Source: Pseudomonadota bacterium
GTDB taxonomy: Bacteria > Pseudomonadota > Alphaproteobacteria > Rhizobiales > Xanthobacteraceae
NCBI GenBank assembly: GCA_023390695.1
Contig: JAEWCJ010000199.1
Location: 1-11,089, forward strand
Length of the DNA: 11,089 bases
Direction: 5' to 3'
The translations under genes were made by a program, and so were the position numbers. The notes beneath the pieces are model-generated. The model saw only the letters and a program-made list of their open reading frames with translations, searched no databases and was not told where the DNA came from. Of this stretch, positions 6,239-11,089 are shown piece after piece. The stretch's first letter is position 1. Each line of letters begins with the position of its first letter.

Positions 6239-7340
6239 TCCGCTTCAGCCGACAAAGACCAAGGCCGTCGCCAACCTGCTGGCTTCCACTCCAGGCTTCC
6301 GCCATGTCGTCTATTCGCTCAATCGTGTGCATTGGAGACAGAAGCTATCGCTGACGCCCTTCGGGCCGCACCATATCGCGATCGCCTATGGCGCGCTGCC
6401 CTATGGGCTCGGGCTGCGCCAGTTTCTCAGGCCCGTCACAGCGAGCATTATGCGCGATCTTGAGATTCGGAACATTCGGCCGGATCTAATCCACGCCCAT
6501 AAGTTCTCGGTCGAAGGGCTTGTGGCAGCCGGCATCGCACAGAGCACACGCCGCCCTTTTATCTGCAGCTTATGGGGCGACACCGACATAAAGATATTCG
6601 AATACAAGCTCGGCCTGCGCACCAGCTATCGCGCGATTGCGGCTCGCGCACGATTGATGCTGCCGGCGGCGCCCTGGACGGCCGACTATTTCTCGCGAGC
6701 GCTCAATCTGCCGAAAGACAAGCTCCCGGTGCTTCCTGTCATCACGGCTGGCGACCGGCTCATTGCGCCCATGCACAGCCGCTCGCCGCGGCTGGTCAGC
6801 GTCTTTTCACTGGATAGCTGGAAGCGCAAGGGATTGGACATACTTGCCAGAGCCGCGGTCGAGGCCGCACGCGACATTCCCGGCCTGACACTCGATATCT
6901 TCGGCTCCGGACGTGACGAGTGCGTCAGCGCCGCGGCCGAAGTGGTGCGAGAAGCCGGTGCGGAGCGTACCGTGCGCCTGATGGGTGCGGCCCCGCATAA
7001 TCAAGTGCAGGAGCTTATGAACGCATACACGGCGTTTGTAATGGCGCCTCGCCGCGAGACCTATGGCATGGTGCATGTCGAGGCCGTGCTGGCCGGGTTG
7101 CCGATCCTTTGGTCGCGGGATCGCGGCATTGACGGATTGTTCTTTGATCACGCCGTTGGCTACCGAGCGGACCCGAATTCCGTGGACGATGTCGCACGCG
7201 GCATGCGCCTCCTTGTGGCCAACGAACGGCCGATCAAGTCCACGATTGCAAGGCTTCAGCAACAGGGTGCATTCGATCATTTGCGCGCCCCGAACATCGC
7301 CGCACAGTATTCCGATCTGATATCAAGCGTCGCCGCCTAG
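6201..7340 (+). CDS. GT-B glycosyltransferase, family 4-like
   Basis: This 379-residue protein is a probable retaining glycosyltransferase that adds a sugar from a nucleotide donor to the growing lipid-linked unit at the cytoplasmic membrane face. The N-terminal domain starts with the typical strand MKTIIHIS and includes DLIHAHKF (95-102). The C-terminal domain has the donor-site features VFSLDSWKRKGLD (201-213, basic residues 209-210), LDIFGSG (231-237) and the EX7E motif, Glu286 and Glu294 in ETYGMVHVE, followed by AGLPILWSRDRGIDG. There are no membrane spans. The ATG at 6201 lies inside the end of the polymerase/ligase gene (38-bp overlap) with a weak ribosome site, so translation is probably coupled. 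It is the last gene of the rightward group; its TAG stop overlaps the stop of the opposing acetyltransferase gene. Donor and linkage cannot be predicted. Confidence 0.88.
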   Translation: MKTIIHISADFPDPLQPTKTKAVANLLASTPGFRHVVYSLNRVHWRQKLSLTPFGPHHIAIAYGALPYGLGLRQFLRPVTASIMRDLEIRNIRPDLIHAHKFSVEGLVAAGIAQSTRRPFICSLWGDTDIKIFEYKLGLRTSYRAIAARARLMLPAAPWTADYFSRALNLPKDKLPVLPVITAGDRLIAPMHSRSPRLVSVFSLDSWKRKGLDILARAAVEAARDIPGLTLDIFGSGRDECVSAAAEVVREAGAERTVRLMGAAPHNQVQELMNAYTAFVMAPRRETYGMVHVEAVLAGLPILWSRDRGIDGLFFDHAVGYRADPNSVDDVARGMRLLVANERPIKSTIARLQQQGAFDHLRAPNIAAQYSDLISSVAA

Positions 7341-7381
7341 TCCGGCGAATTGACCGGTATCCGGTAGTCATCGATCCGGAT
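7330..7381. repeat. Inverted repeats across the convergent gene junction
   Basis: TCGCCG (7330-7335) pairs perfectly with CGGCGA (7343-7348); the 7-nt loop contains CTAG, in which the stops of both converging genes lie. Right next to it are ACCGG-TAT-CCGGT (7353-7365) and, as an alternative fold, ATCCGG/CCGGAT (7359-7364 and 7376-7381). Neither strand has a T-run after these stems. The cluster could act as a weak bidirectional transcript end in a junction with no spacer, but this is inference. Confidence 0.4.
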
Positions 7382-7885
7382 TCCTGTCTTCTTGACGACG
7401 CCCGGAACGCCGACAACCAGCGAATGCGGCGGCACGTCCTTGAGCACCACGGCATTGGCACCGATCACGCTTCCGCGACCGATCGTAATCGGGCCGATCA
7501 CCTTGGCCCCGCACAGCACGACCACATCCTCCTCGAGGCGCGGCCCGCCTTCCTGCGGCCAGGAACTGCCGAGCAATACATGCATGCCGATCTGGCAGCG
7601 CGCCCCGATACTCGCCTTCTTGGTCACCACCACGGCCAGCGCATTGTGACTGAAATGCACGCTCGGATCGATATTCGCTTCGGCAGGGATTCGGGCGGCA
7701 TAGACCACACGGATCAAATGCTCGAACAACCGCGACAGGCGACGAAACCGCAAGTCCAGCAGGTGGCGCGAGAATTTGTGCAGACGAACAAGCCCCTGCA
7801 CATGCCCGGTAGTGTGCATTCCCGTATCCGTGCCCGCCTGGGCCGACAAATCCATGTTTTCCAGCAGGACAAGCTTTGGTTTCAT
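7337..7885 (-). CDS. Hexapeptide-repeat acetyltransferase, serine acetyltransferase-like
   Basis: This 182-residue protein has a left-handed beta-helix acyltransferase domain of the CysE/WcaB type. Hexapeptide-style turns are seen at ANIDPSVHF (70-78), ASIGARCQIGMHVLLG (91-106) and GAKVIGPITIGRGSVIGANAVVLKD (126-150). The ending VPPHSLVVGVPGVVKK (151-166) is typical of CoA-dependent O-acetyltransferases. His80 is a candidate catalytic base. Residues 1-65 are partly helical and shorter than the N-terminal domain of true CysE, arguing against a housekeeping cysteine role. Its ATG overlaps the WecC stop as ATGA, so it is coupled to UDP-ManNAcA synthesis, which suggests acetylation of a nucleotide sugar or of a glycan. 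The exact acceptor is unknown. No signal peptide or membrane span is seen, so it is cytoplasmic. Confidence 0.82.
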   Translation of the reverse strand: MKPKLVLLENMDLSAQAGTDTGMHTTGHVQGLVRLHKFSRHLLDLRFRRLSRLFEHLIRVVYAARIPAEANIDPSVHFSHNALAVVVTKKASIGARCQIGMHVLLGSSWPQEGGPRLEEDVVVLCGAKVIGPITIGRGSVIGANAVVLKDVPPHSLVVGVPGVVKKTGIRIDDYRIPVNSPD

Positions 7886-9138
7886 CGGCGCCAGATCCCT
7901 CGCGTGTCATAAACAATTGTGCCATTGCGCTGGCTTGGAGAGACCCGGCGGAATGCCTCGTGATCAACCAGCACGATCAGGATACCTGTGCCTTTCAGAG
8001 CATGGTCCAGATCAGTCTTGCGCACGCCATAGTCGGACAATGATGCCGGCAGGCCTTCGACGAACGGATCGACCACCGATATGCGCCGGCCATAGGTCTT
8101 GGCCAGGCTTTCGACGATTTCAAGCGCCGGACTCTCGCGCAGATCGTCAACATTCGCCTTGAATGTCAGACCAAGACACGCCACGGACCTGTCCGGATAG
8201 GATTCGATCAGGTTTTTCGCCTGTTCGGTGACATAATGCGCCTTGTTATCGTTGACCTCTCGCGACATGCGGATCAGACGGGCCTCATGCGGCGCGGCAT
8301 CGACGATGAACCAGGGATCCACGGCAATACAGTGGCCGCCCACCCCCGGACCCGGCTTGAGGATATCGACACGCGGATGCCGGTTTGCCAGTTCGATCAC
8401 GTCCCAGACATCGACATCGACATGATCGCAGATCAGCGAGAGCTCGTTGGCAAAGGCAATATTGGTGTCGCGGTAGGCGTTTTCAGTGAGCTTGACCATT
8501 TCAGCCGTGCGCGCCTGTGTTTCCACACAAGTGCCGCGGACGAACAGCTCATAAAATTGCCGCGCCCGATTGGCGCAACGCGGCGTCAGACCGCCCACGC
8601 AGCGATCATTCTGTACAAGCTCTATAAGAATCCGGCCGGGCAGAACCCGTTCTGGACAATAGGCGATGCAGACATCCGGCACAGCGTCCGGATCGTCTGC
8701 ATCGGGAAATGTCAGATCCGGACGCAGTTGCGCGAGAATGTTGCCGATCCGTTCAGTCGTTCCGACCGGGCAGGTGGATTCCAGGATCACAAGACTCCCT
8801 GGTGTCAGGTGCGGCCCGATAGACCGCACCGCGCTGAAGACATGATCGACGATCGGCTTCTTGTTGCCGGATAGAGGAGTCGGCACCGCGATCAGGAACA
8901 CGTCGGCACACTCCGGTTCCGAGCGGGGCACCAGACGACCGGAGACCACGCATTTCTGCACCAGGCCGTCGAGATCGGCCTCGGCAATGTGGATGCGCCC
9001 GTCGCCAACGGTCGCAACGATTGCAGGATTGGTATCGACGCCGACGACGCGGATGCCGCGACTCGCGATCAAGGCTGCGGTCGGAAGACCGATATAACCA
9101 AGCCCCAGCACACAGACGGAAGAGACTTCATGATGCAT
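7882..9138 (-). CDS. wecC: UDP-N-acetyl-D-mannosamine dehydrogenase
   Basis: This 418-residue cytoplasmic enzyme would oxidise UDP-ManNAc to UDP-ManNAcA with two NAD+, the step after WecB. The N-terminal Rossmann motif GLGYIG is at 12-17 with the following acidic strand end GVDTN (33-37). The central region has STCPVGTT (121-128), CPERVLPGR (161-169) and EMVKLTENAYRD (213-224, Lys216), characteristic of UDP-sugar dehydrogenases. The catalytic cysteine is Cys270 in GPGVGGHCIAVDPWF. The C-terminal domain includes LGLTFKANVDDLRESPA (322-338). The CPERVLPG form and the HCIAVDPWF form favour ManNAc over glucose dehydrogenases (Ugd). The ATG at 9138 overlaps the end of wecB by 11 bp, and the TGA overlaps the acetyltransferase ATG. 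The protein looks complete. Confidence 0.93.
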   Translation of the reverse strand: MHHEVSSVCVLGLGYIGLPTAALIASRGIRVVGVDTNPAIVATVGDGRIHIAEADLDGLVQKCVVSGRLVPRSEPECADVFLIAVPTPLSGNKKPIVDHVFSAVRSIGPHLTPGSLVILESTCPVGTTERIGNILAQLRPDLTFPDADDPDAVPDVCIAYCPERVLPGRILIELVQNDRCVGGLTPRCANRARQFYELFVRGTCVETQARTAEMVKLTENAYRDTNIAFANELSLICDHVDVDVWDVIELANRHPRVDILKPGPGVGGHCIAVDPWFIVDAAPHEARLIRMSREVNDNKAHYVTEQAKNLIESYPDRSVACLGLTFKANVDDLRESPALEIVESLAKTYGRRISVVDPFVEGLPASLSDYGVRKTDLDHALKGTGILIVLVDHEAFRRVSPSQRNGTIVYDTRGIWRR

Positions 9139-10282
9139 GTTTCAGTTCCGGGTTGGTGTTGGCAAGTGCTTCACGGCTGAGAATATCTGCAATGCGCTGG
9201 CTGGCGCGACCGTCGCCGAACGGGTTATGTGCCCGGCTCATCCGCAGGTAATGATCCCGATCATTCAGAAGCCGCAGGGCCTCGCGCGCGATCAGCCGCG
9301 GATCGGTGCCGACCAGAAGAGCAGTCCCGGCCTCAACACCTTCGGGCCGCTCCGTGGTGTTGCGCATCACCAAGACCGGCTTGCCAAGCGCCGGTGCTTC
9401 CTCCTGCACCCCGCCGGAATCGGTCAGCACCAGATCGCAACGCGACAGCAATCGGACGAAGGGAACGTAGTCCTGCGGCGGCAACAACCGGATGCGTGGG
9501 TGATCATCCAGCATAGCCCGCATCGGCTCCAGCACGTTGGGATTGGGGTGCACCGGAAATATCACCCGCACATCCTCACGCTCCACGATCTGCATCAGGG
9601 CCGCCGCGATCCGCTCCATCCCCCCGTCAAAGTTCTCGCGCCGATGAGCCGTAACCAGAACGACACGGCTATTGTCGCCGCCGCCCAGGACGTCGCTGTC
9701 GACCTCATTTCCGAGATCGGAAGCGACGCCGATCCGACGTTGCGTTTGCAACAACGCGTCAATGACGGTGTTTCCAGTGACAAAAATTCGCTCGCGCGGG
9801 ACATTCTCCTTGATCAGCGCATCGGCCGCGCGTTTGGTCGGGGCGAAATGCAACGCCGCAATGGAGCCCACGATCTTGCGATTCACCTCTTCCGGCCATG
9901 GCGAATAGATGTCCCACGACCGTAGCCCGGCTTCGACATGGTCGACCGGGATTTTCCGATAGAAGGACGACAAGGCAGCCGCCATCGCCGTCGTCGTATC
10001 GCCCTGTACCATCACGCGGTCGGGGGCGGCCTCCTGCAGAACATCGTCAAAATCCTTCAGGATGCGTGACGTGATCTGCGGCAAGCTCTGGTTGGGCCGC
10101 ATGAGATCGAGGTCGAGATCAGGTACAATATCTGCGACTTCAAGCACCTGATCGAGCATCTGCCGATGTTGGGCGGTGACGCAGACGACAACGTTGAATT
10201 CCGCCTTGCGCTTGAGCGCATGGATCACCGGAAACAGCTTGATCGCTTCGGGGCGCGTTCCGAAAGCTACGAGAATGTTCAT
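9128..10282 (-). CDS. wecB: UDP-N-acetylglucosamine 2-epimerase, non-hydrolysing
   Basis: This 384-residue cytoplasmic enzyme interconverts UDP-GlcNAc and UDP-ManNAc. It starts with the characteristic MNILVAFGTRPEAIKLFPVI and carries the residues known from E. coli WecB at the same numbers: Asp95 in QGDTTT, Glu117 in HVEAGLRS, Glu131 in PWPEEVNR and His213 in TAHRREN. DSGGVQEEAP (288-297) and MRNTTERPEG (306-315) form the C-terminal UDP site. The frame is open upstream to 10690, but that extension overlaps the neighbouring glycosyltransferase gene in another frame and has no epimerase similarity. The ATG at 10282, overlapping the upstream stop as ATGA, is the true start. The 3' end overlaps wecC by 11 bp. 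It supplies the substrate for WecC, so the two genes form one UDP-ManNAcA module. Confidence 0.95.
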   Translation of the reverse strand: MNILVAFGTRPEAIKLFPVIHALKRKAEFNVVVCVTAQHRQMLDQVLEVADIVPDLDLDLMRPNQSLPQITSRILKDFDDVLQEAAPDRVMVQGDTTTAMAAALSSFYRKIPVDHVEAGLRSWDIYSPWPEEVNRKIVGSIAALHFAPTKRAADALIKENVPRERIFVTGNTVIDALLQTQRRIGVASDLGNEVDSDVLGGGDNSRVVLVTAHRRENFDGGMERIAAALMQIVEREDVRVIFPVHPNPNVLEPMRAMLDDHPRIRLLPPQDYVPFVRLLSRCDLVLTDSGGVQEEAPALGKPVLVMRNTTERPEGVEAGTALLVGTDPRLIAREALRLLNDRDHYLRMSRAHNPFGDGRASQRIADILSREALANTNPELKHAS

Positions 10283-11058
10283 GCGTGACCTCCCTGTGCA
10301 TGATCCGGCACATCTGAACGGCCGATGGCGCGAACAATCATGGCCTTGCCCAGAAGGCCCGCGAACACAGCGTTGGTGCTGGCATAGCGCCACCACATGC
10401 GGCGCGGCTCCTGCCAGGTGCGATACAGCCATTCCAGGCCGGCGCGCTGGATACCTTGGGGCGCCCGCCGGACATGCCCGGCCAGCACATCGATGCCCCC
10501 GCCCACTCCCATGATCAAAGGGACACCCAGTGCTTCGCGGTATTGATGCAGGAACCGCTCCTTGCGCGGCGTCGGCATGCCGATGAACAGGCAATCCGGC
10601 GCACAGAAGCGAATGTCCTCGACCACCTGCGCTTCGTCTTCGGCGCCGAAATAGCCGTCGCGGTAACCGGCAAAGGTCAGGCCCGGCCATCGATGCAAAG
10701 AATTCACCACCGCGCGGTCGAGAACGCTTTTGCGGGCACCGAGAAAGTAAGGTCGGAATTCATGCGCGGCGCAGATTGCCAGCAAGCGCTCCATCAGATC
10801 GACGCCCGGCACGCGATGCGGCACCGCAATGCCAAGTGCCCGCGCCCCCCAGACGATCCCCATGCCGTCCACGCCCACGATGTGGCTCTCGCTGATGTCG
10901 CGGAAAAGCTCCGGGTCATGCCGCGCCTTGATCAGCTTGGCGACGTTCATGGCGACGTGATGCGTGGTTTTGCGTTTCAGCATGGCGTCGACCGCCGCCG
11001 AAAGCGTCTGCTCGAATGTCAACACATCGATAGGTATCCCGAGAAAGTCCGCTCTCAT
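10279..11058 (-). CDS. WecG/TagA/CpsF family glycosyltransferase (probable ManNAc/ManNAcA transferase)
   Basis: This 259-residue protein belongs to the family that transfers ManNAc (TagA) or ManNAcA (WecG) from UDP to a lipid-linked hexosamine. The family pattern is visible: FLGIPIDVLT (5-14), MNVAKL (37-42, Asn38), VGVDGMGIVWGAR (61-73) with the probable catalytic Asp64, YFLGARKSVLD (104-114), a GMPTPRKERF signature (160-169) and the C-terminal RRAPQGIQRAGLEWLYR (197-213). The usual P-x-Q-E signature is replaced here by PRKE. The family binds membranes peripherally through its C-terminus; the basic/aromatic RRMWWRY (219-225) fits. With wecB and wecC immediately downstream (ATGA overlap with wecB), UDP-ManNAcA is the favoured donor, though UDP-ManNAc is possible. 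The ATG at 11058 has an excellent ribosome site; an in-frame TTG at 11076 has none. Confidence 0.9.
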   Translation of the reverse strand: MRADFLGIPIDVLTFEQTLSAAVDAMLKRKTTHHVAMNVAKLIKARHDPELFRDISESHIVGVDGMGIVWGARALGIAVPHRVPGVDLMERLLAICAAHEFRPYFLGARKSVLDRAVVNSLHRWPGLTFAGYRDGYFGAEDEAQVVEDIRFCAPDCLFIGMPTPRKERFLHQYREALGVPLIMGVGGGIDVLAGHVRRAPQGIQRAGLEWLYRTWQEPRRMWWRYASTNAVFAGLLGKAMIVRAIGRSDVPDHAQGGHA

Positions 11059-11066
11059 TCTGCCGC

Positions 11067-11073
11067 CCTCCTT
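11067..11073 (-). promoter_or_regulatory. Strong ribosome binding site of the leftward ManNAcA operon
   Basis: On the minus strand AAGGAGG precedes the ATG at 11058 by about 8 nt. It decides the start of the WecG/TagA-like gene and marks a well-translated first gene or operon segment. The promoter is not within the 16 bases left before the window ends. Confidence 0.75.
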
Positions 11074-11089
11074 CAACGAACCTTTACTT

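Noticed and set aside
7337..7885. Assignment of the acetyltransferase as CysE for cysteine biosynthesis
   Set aside because: The N-terminal domain is shorter than in CysE and the gene is coupled to UDP-ManNAcA synthesis, so a glycan or nucleotide-sugar acceptor is more likely.
9128..10690. 520-residue extended version of the WecB frame, as if fused to another domain
   Set aside because: The first 136 residues are an out-of-frame reading of the WecG/TagA-like gene. The ATG at 10282 gives a standard-length epimerase with correct residue numbering.

Overview
The window looks like chromosomal DNA of an alphaproteobacterium. The inference rests on GC-rich coding regions with G/C-ending codons and on the gene families present; Hyphomicrobiales (rhizobia-like) is a guess that the sequence alone cannot confirm. 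It holds most of a surface-polysaccharide (exopolysaccharide, capsule or O-antigen-like) biosynthesis locus flanked on the left by a metabolic dehydrogenase. I see no tRNA, rRNA, CRISPR array, insertion sequence or phage gene.

Layout. Positions 139-1074 (minus) encode a GhrA-type D-2-hydroxyacid dehydrogenase, probably unrelated to the polysaccharide genes. A 250-bp spacer with two clear inverted-repeat clusters follows. Positions 1325-2593 (minus) encode a secreted glycoside hydrolase family 5 enzyme. A 231-bp divergent spacer separates it from a rightward group at 2825-7340: a zinc-ribbon SAM methyltransferase, a Wzx-type flippase, a Wzy/WaaL-type membrane protein and a GT-B glycosyltransferase. 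Its last three genes are tightly packed (4-bp and 38-bp overlaps). From the right end a leftward group (11058 down to 7337) encodes a WecG/TagA/CpsF glycosyltransferase, WecB, WecC and a hexapeptide-repeat acetyltransferase, with overlaps of 4, 11 and 4 bp. The two groups converge with their stop codons overlapping in a CTAG at 7337-7340.

How it may work together. WecB converts UDP-GlcNAc to UDP-ManNAc and WecC oxidises this to UDP-ManNAcA. The WecG/TagA-like enzyme probably transfers ManNAc or ManNAcA to a lipid-linked acceptor. The GT-B enzyme would add another sugar, and the acetyltransferase and methyltransferase may decorate the repeat or an intermediate. The flippase would export the lipid-linked unit and the Wzy/WaaL-like protein would polymerise or ligate it. 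The GH5 enzyme, exported by a signal peptide, may trim or release a beta-glycan outside the cytoplasm. No initiating phosphoglycosyltransferase (WecA- or WbaP-like) and no Wza/Wzc export proteins lie in the window, so the locus probably continues beyond the right edge or relies on genes elsewhere. The individual families are known; the most unusual items are the gene combination, the convergent CTAG hairpin junction and the structured spacers around the GH5 gene.
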